A stretch of DNA of 17,851 nucleotides, taken from JAJPHT01 sp035687045 (GTDB lineage: Archaea; Thermoplasmatota; SW-10-69-26; JACQPN01; JAJPHT01). Positions 6,093-15,559 of the stretch are shown here, in pieces (position 1 is the stretch's first letter; every line of letters begins with the position of its first letter). The stretch is taken from NCBI GenBank assembly GCA_035687045.1, contig DASRYU010000106.1, forward strand, positions 1 through 17,851, read 5' to 3'. The notes under the pieces are model-generated. The model was not told the origin of the DNA and ran no database searches. It was given only the letters and a program-made list of their open reading frames with translations. A program made the position numbers and the translations under genes.

Positions 6093-8576
6093 ATGGACCG
6101 CGCGAAGCTTCTCGCCTACGCCGCCCTCGCCGCGTCGCTTGTCGGCGCGGCGCTCAGCGTGGCGCCCGTCCCCCTCGCCACCTCCACCTTCGCGCTCGGC
6201 GCCGGCGTCCTTCTCGCCGCGGCCTCGGCGTGGATGCTCGGGAGCAAGCCGCAGGAGCGCCCGCGCGACGCGTCGTTCCGCAGCGAGCTCGCGCTGCACG
6301 CGTCGTCGCTCGTGCTTCTCGTCGTCTTCATGCTCCTCGCGCTCGTCGAGGTGCTCGCCATCCCCGCGGCGATGGGCAAGCTCGTCGTCTTCAGCGCCGT
6401 CGGCATCGGCTTCATCCAGTACTATCCCATCCTCACGGCGGGCCTCCTGGCCACGCTCACCGGCGCCATCCTTCTCGCCGCCGCCGGCCCCGGCCTCCGC
6501 GTCATGCGCCCCGCCGAGCGCTCCCTCGGGCAGGTCGCCGCCGCCCTCACGGGCGTCATCGTCGCGGCCGCGCTCGTCGTCGCCACCGGCGCCCTCGCGA
6601 GCACGGGCCTGCGCGCCGAGCGCAGCGTCTTCGTCCTGGCGGCGTCGCTCGTCACGCTCTTCTTCTTCGTGAAGGCGTGGCTGCGCCTCCCGACCTACGC
6701 CGACGTCTCCACGTGGCTCGAGCGCAACGAGCGCCTCCGCGAGTCGGGCATCCTGCGCACCGTCGCGTACGCGCTGATGCTCGTGGCGGGCGTGGGCATC
6801 GCGCTCTCGCTCCTCCCCGCCTTCGACGTGCTCCCGCGCGGCGTGGGCATCTTCGGCATGGGTGTCGCCATGCTGACGCTCCTCGGCGCCACCTTCACCG
6901 TCGGCGTCTCGCACGTCGTCGCGAAGCTCGAGATGGGCGACGACGCCGCCGACGCGCGCAGGAAGCGCAAGATCGTGCTGAGCGCCATCAGCCTCGGCCT
7001 CACCGCGCTCGCCTTCGCCGTCGGCCTTCTCACGTTCTTCGCCTTCCTCGCGCAGATCGCGGGCGTCGAGATCTTCCGCTTCCTCCTCGAGGCGTACGTG
7101 GCCTACTACGTCGGCATCTTCGCCATCGCGCTCGTGCCCGTCGGCATCGCCGTCGCCGTGCGCACGCGGATGAAGACGGAGGTCCCGTACTCGCCCAAGC
7201 TGCAGGCCGTCGCCATCCTGGGCGCCACGGCCACGATCATCCTCGTCTTCTTCGGCGTCTTCATCGGCAGCGGCCTCGCCGAAGGCAGCGGCATCCAGAT
7301 CGAGAACGCGGTGCTCGTGCTGGGCGGCGCCGTCCTCAGCCTCATCACCTTCGTGAAGGCGCGCACGCTCCTCCCGGGCGTCGTGGGGCTCATCCGCGAG
7401 GCGATCTCGACCTCGGCACAGGCCGACAAGCCCGCGCAGGACCAGATCAAGAAGCGGATGCTCTTCACGTACGTCGCCGCGCTCGTGTTCGTGCTCGCCT
7501 TCGCGGGCTACTTCGTCGCGAGCTCCCTGGGCGTCGCGCCGCCGATGGAGAGCTCGCTTGGCACCGACCTCGGCTTCTTCGTCTACATCCTCATCGGCGT
7601 CGCGATCCTTCTCGTCGTCGTGATGCGCTACTTCCAGAGCGTGAACATGGATTCGCGCTGGTCGAAGAAGCGCGAGGAGAACACCATCGGCAAGAAGCGC
7701 CTCACCTCCGAGCAGGTCAAGCGCTACCTCATCCTCGGCTTCTCGCTGGGCACGGCCGCGCTGCTCTTCGTCATCGGCATCCTCGTGCAGGTGGGCGCCA
7801 TCACGCAGCTGGGCCCGCTCGCCGCCGACCGCAAGGTCGCGACCGACATGTTCGTCTTCGCGATCCTCATCGGCATCGGCCCGTACGGCTGGTACGCCGC
7901 GCGCGAGGCGCGACGCACGGAGGCCATCGACCAGAAGTTCCCCGAGTTCCTCCGCGACCTTGCCGAGTCGCAGCGCGCCGGCATGACGCTCACGGAGGCG
8001 GTCCTCACGGCCGCGAAGGGCAACTACGGCATGCTCACGCCCGACATCCGCAAGATGGCGGCGCAGATCGAGTGGGGCGTCAGCTTCGCCGAGGCGCTCG
8101 ACCGCTTCGCCAAGCGCGTGCGCACGCCGCTCATCGAGCGCACGGTGTCCCTCGTCATCCAGGCGTCCAACGCCGGCGGCAACGTCGTCGACGTGCTCAC
8201 GGCCGCCGCCGAGGACGCGCGCGAGATCCAGCAGATCGTGAAGGAGCGCAAGCAGCAGATGAGCATCTACGTGATGATCATCTACATCGCCTTCGCCGTC
8301 TTCGTGGGCGTCATCGCCGTCCTCAACGCGCAGTTCATCCCCGAGGTCGCGAAGGCCGTGGAGAAGGCCGACGGCGTGAAGATCGGCGGCCTGAACTTCA
8401 AGCGCTTCGACCAGGACGACTTCAAGATCCTCTTCTTCCACGCGGCCGTCATCCAGGGGCTTGGCGGCGGCATCGTGGGCGGCGTCATGTCGCAGGGCAG
8501 GATCGTGTTCGGCCTGCGCCACAGCTTCATCCTCGTCTGCATCGCGTGGGTCCTCTTCCGCCTGGTGATCGGCTGA
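6093..8576 (+). CDS. Giant polytopic membrane protein with C-terminal T2SF domain
   Basis: An 827-residue protein. Only the C-terminal third resembles the family: KFPEFLRDLAESQRAGMTL starts a T2SF cytoplasmic domain at about 615-720, followed by a helix at 723-745 (SIYVMIIYIAFAVFV) and two more near 780-825, as in the second half of FlaJ. The first 610 residues are about sixteen hydrophobic helices arranged as repeated two-helix hairpins separated by short charged loops. The FVKA..RLP loop near 192 and FVKARTLLP near 421 are similar, which points to internal duplication. The start is ATG 6093 with GGAGGTG at 6083-6089, one base after the preceding stop. The N-terminal part could enlarge the pore or platform, or it could be a fused membrane protein of separate function. 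I do not recognise it. Confidence 0.85.
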   Translation: MDRAKLLAYAALAASLVGAALSVAPVPLATSTFALGAGVLLAAASAWMLGSKPQERPRDASFRSELALHASSLVLLVVFMLLALVEVLAIPAAMGKLVVFSAVGIGFIQYYPILTAGLLATLTGAILLAAAGPGLRVMRPAERSLGQVAAALTGVIVAAALVVATGALASTGLRAERSVFVLAASLVTLFFFVKAWLRLPTYADVSTWLERNERLRESGILRTVAYALMLVAGVGIALSLLPAFDVLPRGVGIFGMGVAMLTLLGATFTVGVSHVVAKLEMGDDAADARRKRKIVLSAISLGLTALAFAVGLLTFFAFLAQIAGVEIFRFLLEAYVAYYVGIFAIALVPVGIAVAVRTRMKTEVPYSPKLQAVAILGATATIILVFFGVFIGSGLAEGSGIQIENAVLVLGGAVLSLITFVKARTLLPGVVGLIREAISTSAQADKPAQDQIKKRMLFTYVAALVFVLAFAGYFVASSLGVAPPMESSLGTDLGFFVYILIGVAILLVVVMRYFQSVNMDSRWSKKREENTIGKKRLTSEQVKRYLILGFSLGTAALLFVIGILVQVGAITQLGPLAADRKVATDMFVFAILIGIGPYGWYAAREARRTEAIDQKFPEFLRDLAESQRAGMTLTEAVLTAAKGNYGMLTPDIRKMAAQIEWGVSFAEALDRFAKRVRTPLIERTVSLVIQASNAGGNVVDVLTAAAEDAREIQQIVKERKQQMSIYVMIIYIAFAVFVGVIAVLNAQFIPEVAKAVEKADGVKIGGLNFKRFDQDDFKILFFHAAVIQGLGGGIVGGVMSQGRIVFGLRHSFILVCIAWVLFRLVIG

Positions 8577-9172
8577 TGATGCGGCGGGATGACGACCGTG
8601 GCCAGCTCATGATGCTCGCGGGCATCGTGCTCACCATCTCGTTCATCCTGACCGCGCTCACGCTCTCCCAGGTCGCCGCGCTCGAGCGCGAGGCGGCCGC
8701 GCAGGGACCGCTCTCCATCGTCAACGAGTGGCGCTTCCTGCACGACCGTCTCAGCGCGAACCTCAAGACGGCCATCGGCCCGGAGATGAGCATCGAGTCG
8801 TTCCTCAGCACCATCCTTCCGACGGTGCAGGCCACGTTCCGCGCCGTCGAGGCGGAGAAAGGGTACGACCTGACGCTGCGCCCGGCGGCGGGCGCGATCT
8901 ACGACGCGCCCGGCAACGAGGCCGACCTCGCGCCCGGCGGCACGACGTACAACGCGTGGTCGTGGAACGGCCGCGTCCGCTTCACGCACGCCGTCCCCGC
9001 CGTCCCCTCCGCGGCCGCGGCGCTCGACGACGGCGTCATCTGGGAGACGCCGTGCCCCGACGCGAGCGCGCCCGCCGCCGGCTGCATCACCGGCGTGTAT
9101 CTGCACGTGCGGTTGACAGATGGCACGACGACGCTGTCGGAGAGCATCCTCTTCGCCGCGAACAGGCCCTAA
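8576..9172 (+). CDS. Small membrane-anchored pilin-like protein
   Basis: A 198-residue protein with leader MMRRDDDRG, then QLMMLAGIVLTISFILTAL as a single helix (about 10-32) and a polar outer domain. Haloarchaeal proteins near TadA-like ATPases that start RGQL followed by one helix are similar (remembered as the DUF7261-type group; not searched). Cys160 and Cys170 flank a short loop and may form a disulfide. The start ATG overlaps the previous stop (TGATG), so it is translationally coupled to the platform gene. An ATG three bases later is equally possible. It is likely a minor subunit or an accessory of the export machine. The function is unknown. Confidence 0.75.
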   Translation: MMRRDDDRGQLMMLAGIVLTISFILTALTLSQVAALEREAAAQGPLSIVNEWRFLHDRLSANLKTAIGPEMSIESFLSTILPTVQATFRAVEAEKGYDLTLRPAAGAIYDAPGNEADLAPGGTTYNAWSWNGRVRFTHAVPAVPSAAAALDDGVIWETPCPDASAPAAGCITGVYLHVRLTDGTTTLSESILFAANRP

Positions 9173-9200
9173 TGGGGACTGGACCTGGCAACGCCATCGT

Positions 9201-9207
9201 CTTATAC
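9201..9207 (+). promoter_or_regulatory. TATA-like box upstream of the giant surface protein gene
   Basis: CTTATAC lies in the 77-base gap after the platform operon, 47 bases before the GTG start. A GCAGAG at 9222-9227 follows it, as at the next two genes. A start site near 9230 would leave a leader of about 20 bases. Confidence 0.45.
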
Positions 9208-9249
9208 TGCCCCCCATAGAGGCAGAGGCGCTGTTCAGGGGCTTTCACG

Positions 9250-12200
9250 GTGGTTTCGTCTAGCCGCGGACGAGATACCGGCAGCACTCATGTCCTCGAG
9301 GCGATCATCGTCGTCTCGATCATGGTGTCGGCCGTCGCATTCGTTGTCAGCGTCGAGCAGCCGATGCCTCCGACGCACAACGCGCGCGAGTCGCTCCAGG
9401 GGAAGGCGAAGGACGTCCTCGACGTCCTCTACGACACGCCCTCCGCGGACCCGAAGTACGGCACGAACGAGCTGAGCGCCCTCATCGCCAAGTGCCTGAA
9501 CAAGCGCTGCGCGGAGCTTGAGCAGAAGCTCGAGAAGCTTGTCCCGCCCGGCGCCTCCTACGCGCTCTACGTGTCGAACGGCCACGAGACGCACCCGATC
9601 CTCCTCAAAGGGAAGCCGCGCGGCGAGGCGGTCACCGCCTCGCGCACGTTCCAGCCCGAATGGAGCAGCACCTTCCTTGCGACCGCCACAGCCACCATCG
9701 GGCCCGCGGATGCGCTCCTGACGTACGCGCTGCCCATCTTCCACTCGACGCCCGTCGCGCCGGGCGGAAGCCAGATCTTCGTCAAGGTGTCGGGCACGCG
9801 CGTCTCCGACGGCTCCGACTACGTGCTCGTCGCCTCGGCCTCCACGAGCGCGCACGACGCGGTGAACGATCCTGACGCCGTGGCGGCCTCGCTCTACTTC
9901 ATCGACAGCGCCGGCAACCCGCTGCCGGTCCACAACCTCACCGGCACGACGCTTCTCCCGCAGCGCATGACGCTGCGCCTCGCGGAGACGCAGAACGCCT
10001 GGATCCCCGCGGGCGCCGAGGTCACGCTGCACACGCCGCGCGGCTGGACGGCGTCGGCGAGCTCGAACGGCGTCTGGACGGTCCTCGAGAACGCGGTGGA
10101 CAAGAACGGCTCGTACGTCGGCAGCGCGCTGCGCGCGCGCCTGGACCAGCCGCTGCGCGCCGGCGTGGCCGACCTCCCGTTCGACATCACGTACCACGGC
10201 GACGTCCTCGACTGGTACCCGCTCACCGCCATCATGTCGAAGGGCGCGAACGCGATGGCATCGGTCATCCTCCGCGGGGAAGTGCACGCCGCCGAGCCGG
10301 CGCTCGCGACGCCGCTCCTGCACATGAGCGTGCCCGCGCCCATGGGCAGCGGCGCGGAGACGACGTGGACGCTGAGCGCGCACATCCCCGTCAACGACAG
10401 CGAGGGTCCCAACCAGACGAACCGGCTCGTGCGCGTGCACACGGTGGAGCTCATCGAGATGGAGGGCAACCGCATCTTCGGCAGCGCCGTCGCCGCGAGC
10501 CCGAGCGAGCGCATGGGCGGCACGTGGGTGAGCAGCGGCGACTCGCTCGTCTGGCGCGGGAACGTCGAGATGGACGTGCACAGGCCGCTCAACCTCACGT
10601 TCCGCGTCGCCGCGAGCGGCACGGCGGGCCCGTCCGACCTGCGCTCGCACTTCGTGCCGCCGGTGACGTTCGACGACTGGACGGGCCGCCTCGTCGGGCG
10701 CACCGGGTGGGGCTTCCATCGCCAGGCCATCCTCCCCGCGGACGACACGTACGCAGGCTACAACAGCTCCGCCGGCGTCGTGAGCAAGCCCCACTGGCTC
10801 AACAGCTCGGGCGTCTACCGGCAGACCGAGCTTCCGGGCCACATCCAGTACAGCGTGAGCCTCGCGGGCGCCGTGCAGGACGCGCTCTACGGGAGCTACG
10901 TCCTCGCCGAGGAGCGCTCCGTCCCCATCGGCGGCGAGGTGGTCATCAGCGCGAACGTGCAGAGCGTGCTCTTCGCGCTCGCCGACGCGGGCCAGCGCGC
11001 GGGCGTCGCCGTGCGCTTCTACCCGCCCTGGAGCGGCGACGATCGCGAGCCGGTCTGGTACGAGCCGAACCTCGACCAGGGCCTTCTCTCGGGCGAGGTC
11101 TCGCAGATGGTCGTTCTCGACGTGAACGGCGACGGCGTCCCCGACCCCATCGTCGGCACGACGAACGGCCGTGTCATGGCGTTCAACGGCCTCACCGGCC
11201 AGCGCCTGCAGGGGAACGCGTTCACCGTCCCGATCTCGCAGCTCTCGAACGTGCAGCAGGCCGTGCCGAAGGTCACCGCGCTCGAGACGATCCGCCTCTA
11301 CGACCAGGACCACATCGTCGTGGGCACGGACAAGAACAGCGACGGCCTCTTCGTCCTCGACAAGAACTTCGGCATCAAGTGGCGCTACATCGTGACGGGC
11401 GACGTGCTCGCGATCGACGCCTCCACCGACTTCAACGGCGACGGCCAGCCCGAGATCGTCGTCGCGCGCGCGCACGAGATCGGGACCTCGAAGGACGCGG
11501 TCGTCTACGTCCTGCACGCGCCGCCCACGCCAGGGCCCCTCGTCCCGCTCCCCGGGAAGTCGCCGCCCGAGCACGATTCCGCCGCGCTCGCGATGACGCT
11601 GGGCACGCCGACGACCATCCTCGCGCAGTCCAACGGCGGGCCGCGCGGAGGCTGGCAGCGCGTGGTCGTGCCCATCCAGACGAACTTCGAGCCCGGCATC
11701 AGCGTCACGTACGGCCCCGACGGCGCGAGCCTCCAGGAGGGGCCGTCGTCGACGCCGCGCGCCGGCGTGCAGGGCGTGAACGAGCTGGGCGAGACCACCG
11801 GGACGCTCTTCGGCGCGCCGGCCTCCGTGCTGCGCGACTACGACTACGACGGCGACGCCGTGCGCGACGTGCTCCTGGGCGGGGCGTCCGGCTACGTCAT
11901 CATGGCCAACGGCACCGTCCTCACGCAGCCCATCTACAGCTACATCCTCATTGGCCTGCCCGAAATCCTCGACGCCGACACGCGCTCCACCGCGGAAAGC
12001 TACGCGATCGCCGCGGACGGGACCGTGTTCTGGACCGACGATGCGTGGCTCACGGCGCACTACCCGACGAACATGGCGCCAGGCGGGAAGGCCATCAGCA
12101 GCCCGTCGAGGAACGAGTACTGGGTCGTGGGCACGCTCAACCAGGTGTGGCGCTCCGCGCCCACGGTCGATGCCTCGAGCGATCCCATGACCGGCAACTG

Positions 12201-14316
12201 GCCCTCGGGGCGCGACCTCCTCCCCGTCGTGCTCGACGCCAGGCGCGCCGGGGTCCCGTACGACTTCGTGCAGAACGTCCACGAGTTCCGCGACGTGCAT
12301 TTCCGCGGCGGCGTCGGCTACATCGTCGGCTCCGCGTGCGCCCTTGCCATCCTCTGCGGCGAGCCCATCCTCCTCAAGACGACCGACGGCGGCGACACGT
12401 GGAGCGTCCTCTCGTCGGCCGACGGCACCCTCACGAACCGCCACGGCCAGACGCTCAACAAGAACCTGACAAGCGTCGAGATCGTCACCTACGGCGACTC
12501 CTGGACCGGCTGGGCCGTCGGCGACGGCGGCCTCATCGCGCGCAACCTCACGGGCGGCGCCGCGTGGCGCGAGCTGCCCACCGACTTCACGTACAACCTG
12601 CGCGACATCGCGTGTCTCCCCGGGGACCCCGACACGTGCTGGGTCGTGGGCGACGCCGGCGCGGCCTTCGTCACCTTTGACGCGCGCGCCGCGACCCCCA
12701 CGTGGCACAACCGCACGGGCTCGCACGGCCTTCCCACGGACCGTCCGCTCTACTCCGTCGGCTTCCCCGAGGACACGCGCGGCTACATCGGCAGCCGCAA
12801 CATGGTCCTCGGGAGCTTCCATGGATCCAGCTGGACCGCGCTTCCGCTCAACTACGTCGAGAACTCCGGCTACGTCGTGAGCACCGCCGGCGACGGCGGC
12901 GGCTTCGTGCTCGGCGGCTCGCCGGCCAACGGGCGCATCTGGCTGCTGCACGACTACCACACGCAGTCGCAGGCGCAGACGGTCTCCTTCCAGTCGCGCT
13001 TCCCGCCCGGCGCGCGCATCTTCAGCGCGGAGATCCTCGACGGCGACATCACGTTCGGCCAGCAGGAGATCCTCGTCAACGTCACGACGAACGGCGGCGG
13101 CGATTGGCAAACGATCGGCCCGCTGGGCCCGCCCGTGGGCGTCACGAGCATCCTCAAGGACACGCGCAAGCCGCTCCCCGCGTGGACGGCGTGGACGGAC
13201 CCGCAGGAGACCGGGAGCGACTTCCGAGTCCGCATCGTCTTCAACACCACGAGCGACAAGACGATCCTCACGCCGCACGTGCGCGCCCTCACGCTCCGCG
13301 TCCACTACCTCGCGTACGACGGCGAGACGGTGACGGCGGGCCACGAGGACATCTCGCTCGACTTCACCTCGCAGGCGCAGCTCGACAAGGAGCGCACGAC
13401 GGCCGACTGGAACGTCACGCTCCAGCAGCTGCGCCAGCCGCTCGTCCAGGAGTTCTGGACGCGCAACGTCAGCGGCGAGGTGCTCGACATCCGCACCGGC
13501 TACAACGTCATCGGCGACGAGCGCGAGGACGTGTGGGTCGCGACGGGGGACACGCTCGCCGAGAACAGCCCGGACTATGCCATCTACGCCGGCACCGACC
13601 CGAACCGCCTGATGGAGCGGCACAACCGCGTCTATCTCCTCGACGGGCGCAACGGCCACCCGCACGCCATCTCGCCGTGGCTCGAAGGGGAGGTGCGCCA
13701 CATCCGGCTCGTCAACAGCGACAGCGACCCGGAGCCGGACATCCTGTTCGCGGCGACCTGGAACACGACGGGCACGCTGCAGGCGCGCGGCAAGCTCTAC
13801 GCGCTCGACCCGCTCACGCTCCAGAAGCTCTGGGAGCACGACCTCCTCCGCCAGGTGCCCGCCGACATGGAGGCGGCCCTCCTGCCCGGGAACGAGCCCA
13901 TCGCGTTCGTCGGGGCCGCGCGGCCCACGCCCGAAGCGCCCGCGCCAAGCCTCTGGGGCATCCCGCACACGCCGCCGCGCGAGAAGTGGAAGGTCATCCC
14001 CGACGACCTCGGCAAGTACCTCATCCGCAAGGAGGTGGAGCCGACGTGGCTCTACGGCCCGCACGTCGTCGAGATCGCGGTGGAATGGGAAGAGACGGTG
14101 ACGGAGGCGCAGGTGAACGTGAACCTCGGCGCCATTCCCGACGCGCTTCCGCCCGCGCCCGATCAGCCCGACGGGGTCTCCACGCCCACCGGCATGACGG
14201 TGCTCCGATCGGCCCGCTTCTACGACCACTTCATGGTCACGCCACCGGAAGCCGTCACGGCGACGAACCCGGTCTACACCGCGCGCCTCCTCCTGTGGCT
14301 CGACGATTGGGGCTGA
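9250..14316 (+). CDS. Giant pilin-like surface protein with FG-GAP and BNR-type beta-propellers
   Basis: A 1688-residue protein. The N-terminus SRGRDTG/STHVLEAIIVV gives one helix (about 12-33), followed by a domain (about 40-140) ending in EAVTASRTFQPEW (126-138) that recurs in the next gene. Calcium-type FG-GAP motifs follow: DVNGDGVPD (624), DFNGDGQPE (727) and DYDYDGD (863). A Ycf48/BNR-like propeller region has TTDGGDTW (1044-1051) and WAVGDGGLIA (1088). A last propeller-like section has NSDSDPEPD (1489) and KLYALDPLT. Many N-x-S/T sequons and three close Cys pairs (82/87, 1030/1036, 1122/1130) fit an extracellular glycoprotein. The chain ends LLLWLDDWG. It is probably an adhesin-like or capping subunit of the surface structure. 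The start is GTG 9250, with AGGGG upstream as a weak ribosome site. The ligand is unknown. Confidence 0.82.
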   Translation: MVSSSRGRDTGSTHVLEAIIVVSIMVSAVAFVVSVEQPMPPTHNARESLQGKAKDVLDVLYDTPSADPKYGTNELSALIAKCLNKRCAELEQKLEKLVPPGASYALYVSNGHETHPILLKGKPRGEAVTASRTFQPEWSSTFLATATATIGPADALLTYALPIFHSTPVAPGGSQIFVKVSGTRVSDGSDYVLVASASTSAHDAVNDPDAVAASLYFIDSAGNPLPVHNLTGTTLLPQRMTLRLAETQNAWIPAGAEVTLHTPRGWTASASSNGVWTVLENAVDKNGSYVGSALRARLDQPLRAGVADLPFDITYHGDVLDWYPLTAIMSKGANAMASVILRGEVHAAEPALATPLLHMSVPAPMGSGAETTWTLSAHIPVNDSEGPNQTNRLVRVHTVELIEMEGNRIFGSAVAASPSERMGGTWVSSGDSLVWRGNVEMDVHRPLNLTFRVAASGTAGPSDLRSHFVPPVTFDDWTGRLVGRTGWGFHRQAILPADDTYAGYNSSAGVVSKPHWLNSSGVYRQTELPGHIQYSVSLAGAVQDALYGSYVLAEERSVPIGGEVVISANVQSVLFALADAGQRAGVAVRFYPPWSGDDREPVWYEPNLDQGLLSGEVSQMVVLDVNGDGVPDPIVGTTNGRVMAFNGLTGQRLQGNAFTVPISQLSNVQQAVPKVTALETIRLYDQDHIVVGTDKNSDGLFVLDKNFGIKWRYIVTGDVLAIDASTDFNGDGQPEIVVARAHEIGTSKDAVVYVLHAPPTPGPLVPLPGKSPPEHDSAALAMTLGTPTTILAQSNGGPRGGWQRVVVPIQTNFEPGISVTYGPDGASLQEGPSSTPRAGVQGVNELGETTGTLFGAPASVLRDYDYDGDAVRDVLLGGASGYVIMANGTVLTQPIYSYILIGLPEILDADTRSTAESYAIAADGTVFWTDDAWLTAHYPTNMAPGGKAISSPSRNEYWVVGTLNQVWRSAPTVDASSDPMTGNWPSGRDLLPVVLDARRAGVPYDFVQNVHEFRDVHFRGGVGYIVGSACALAILCGEPILLKTTDGGDTWSVLSSADGTLTNRHGQTLNKNLTSVEIVTYGDSWTGWAVGDGGLIARNLTGGAAWRELPTDFTYNLRDIACLPGDPDTCWVVGDAGAAFVTFDARAATPTWHNRTGSHGLPTDRPLYSVGFPEDTRGYIGSRNMVLGSFHGSSWTALPLNYVENSGYVVSTAGDGGGFVLGGSPANGRIWLLHDYHTQSQAQTVSFQSRFPPGARIFSAEILDGDITFGQQEILVNVTTNGGGDWQTIGPLGPPVGVTSILKDTRKPLPAWTAWTDPQETGSDFRVRIVFNTTSDKTILTPHVRALTLRVHYLAYDGETVTAGHEDISLDFTSQAQLDKERTTADWNVTLQQLRQPLVQEFWTRNVSGEVLDIRTGYNVIGDEREDVWVATGDTLAENSPDYAIYAGTDPNRLMERHNRVYLLDGRNGHPHAISPWLEGEVRHIRLVNSDSDPEPDILFAATWNTTGTLQARGKLYALDPLTLQKLWEHDLLRQVPADMEAALLPGNEPIAFVGAARPTPEAPAPSLWGIPHTPPREKWKVIPDDLGKYLIRKEVEPTWLYGPHVVEIAVEWEETVTEAQVNVNLGAIPDALPPAPDQPDGVSTPTGMTVLRSARFYDHFMVTPPEAVTATNPVYTARLLLWLDDWG

Positions 14317-14338
14317 CCCGTCAGGGCAGCGTCAAGGT

Positions 14339-14345
14339 TCTATAC
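14339..14345 (+). promoter_or_regulatory. TATA-like box of the 380-residue paralogue gene
   Basis: TCTATAC, with its TATA core at 14341, lies 29 bases before the TTG at 14370. GCAGAG follows at 14354-14359. The spacing predicts a leaderless mRNA starting at or next to the TTG. Confidence 0.55.
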
Positions 14346-14369
14346 CTCCTGCCGCAGAGCACAGGGAGC

Positions 14370-15512
14370 TTGGAGCGCGAGGACAGCGCGACCCTCTACG
14401 TGCTCGAGGCGATCATCATCTCGATGGTCCTCCTCGGTGCGGCCTATGCCGTGTCCACGCTGCAGGAGTCCTCGCGCGAGAACGTGCGCCCCCGCGCCGA
14501 GCTCGGGCGCGTCGTGGAGGACGCGCTCATCGTGCTATCAGGGCTCGACGACGGCAACGGCACGAGCCTGCTCGACCACCTCCTTGTCCAAGCGATGCAC
14601 TGCGCGTACGACGCGGCGCCCTCGCCCATCGATTGCCAAGGGGCGCGCAGCCGCAACCTCAGCATCAAGCTCGACCACTATCTCCCGATGGGGGCTGGCT
14701 ACGCCATCGCGCTGAGCAACGGCGTCGCGTCGCGCGAGATCTACGTCTCGCCGCTTCCCGAGGGCGAGGCGGTCTCCGCCTCGCGCGGCTTCCAGCCCGA
14801 ATGGAACACGTCCTTCGTGTTCACCGAGTTCTCGTGCTATCCCGCCGCCACGGAGATCAACGCGACGATCATCCCCATCGATCGCGCGCGCGTCTCCTGG
14901 GCGCGCTGGGCGAACCTGACGCTCGCGGGCGCCGAGTACGAAGGCAAGCGCGCGCACACGCCCCTCTGGTGGAACGTGACCCTCCCCGCCGCGCGCCCGT
15001 CGGCTGACCTCCTGCGCGCCAACACCACGGGCAACGCGACGTTCCCCGGGCTCGCGTCGTACGCCGAGTGCGGGCACGGAGGAAGGACCATGGAGCTGCG
15101 CGAGGCGTTGGCCGCGGCGCGATTCTCGCCCGGCGCGCCCACGGTGCCGGTGAGCGGCACCCTCGGCTTCAAGGCGAACCTCCAGCCGATCCTCGACCTT
15201 CCGGGCACGACGGTGAACGAAGCCACCGTCACCGTGTACGCGCCGCTCCCGCCGGCCTCCAACATGCCCGGGAGCTGGCTTCGCGCGGGCGACACCATCG
15301 CGCTCACGAACGGGGAGGGCACGTGGAGCGCGCCCCCGCACTCGCTGTACGGGACGCACGTGGCGCTCCTGCGCGTCAGCGTCACGGTCGGCTCCGACAC
15401 CTTCGAGCTTCGCCGCGCGACGACCATCGACCTCGCGCTCCCGACGGGAGAGGTCCCCATCCACGCGCCCTACCGCGCCACCGTCCGCGCGTGGCTCGCC
15501 GACTGGGGCTAA
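14370..15512 (+). CDS. Pilin-like surface protein, short paralogue of the giant propeller protein
   Basis: A 380-residue protein starting MEREDS/ATLYVLEAIIISMVLLGAA. It is related to the 1688-residue neighbour at both ends. The helix begins with the same VLEAII. The N-terminal domain ends EAVSASRGFQPEW (133-145), where the neighbour has EAVTASRTFQPEW. The chain closes VRAWLADWG where the neighbour has LLLWLDDWG. It lacks the propellers. Four cysteines (78, 89, 156, 234) and about eight N-glycosylation sequons suggest an extracellular, disulfide-bonded domain. Its initiator-like segment has Ser where the others have Gly before the presumed cleavage. TTG 14370 is chosen as the start because it lies 29 bases after the TATA box and no better in-frame start precedes the helix. 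The function is unknown. Confidence 0.75.
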   Translation: MEREDSATLYVLEAIIISMVLLGAAYAVSTLQESSRENVRPRAELGRVVEDALIVLSGLDDGNGTSLLDHLLVQAMHCAYDAAPSPIDCQGARSRNLSIKLDHYLPMGAGYAIALSNGVASREIYVSPLPEGEAVSASRGFQPEWNTSFVFTEFSCYPAATEINATIIPIDRARVSWARWANLTLAGAEYEGKRAHTPLWWNVTLPAARPSADLLRANTTGNATFPGLASYAECGHGGRTMELREALAAARFSPGAPTVPVSGTLGFKANLQPILDLPGTTVNEATVTVYAPLPPASNMPGSWLRAGDTIALTNGEGTWSAPPHSLYGTHVALLRVSVTVGSDTFELRRATTIDLALPTGEVPIHAPYRATVRAWLADWG

Positions 15513-15528
15513 AGGGTGCTCCGCGGGT

Positions 15529-15535
15529 AGAAATA
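15529..15535 (+). promoter_or_regulatory. TATA-like box of the 649-residue surface protein gene
   Basis: AGAAATA, with its AATA core at 15532, sits 28 bases before the ATG at 15560. GCAGAG follows at 15545-15550. This is the clearest leaderless arrangement in the window. Confidence 0.6.
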
Positions 15536-15559
15536 GTGCCTCTTGCAGAGATATCGCGC

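Noticed and set aside
2507..8576. Archaellum operon
   Set aside because: There is no FlaH (KaiC-like), FlaF/FlaG, FlaC/D/E or recognisable archaellin series. The platform is split and the extra proteins are not archaellum components.
9235..14229. Very long open frame on the minus strand (about 1660 codons), with similar long minus frames at 2935-5286, 6015-8522 and 15509-17656
   Set aside because: Each lies opposite a plus-strand gene with clear motifs. The translations are low-complexity Arg/Ala/Asp/Val mixtures, as expected for shadow frames in GC-rich DNA with codon-position bias.
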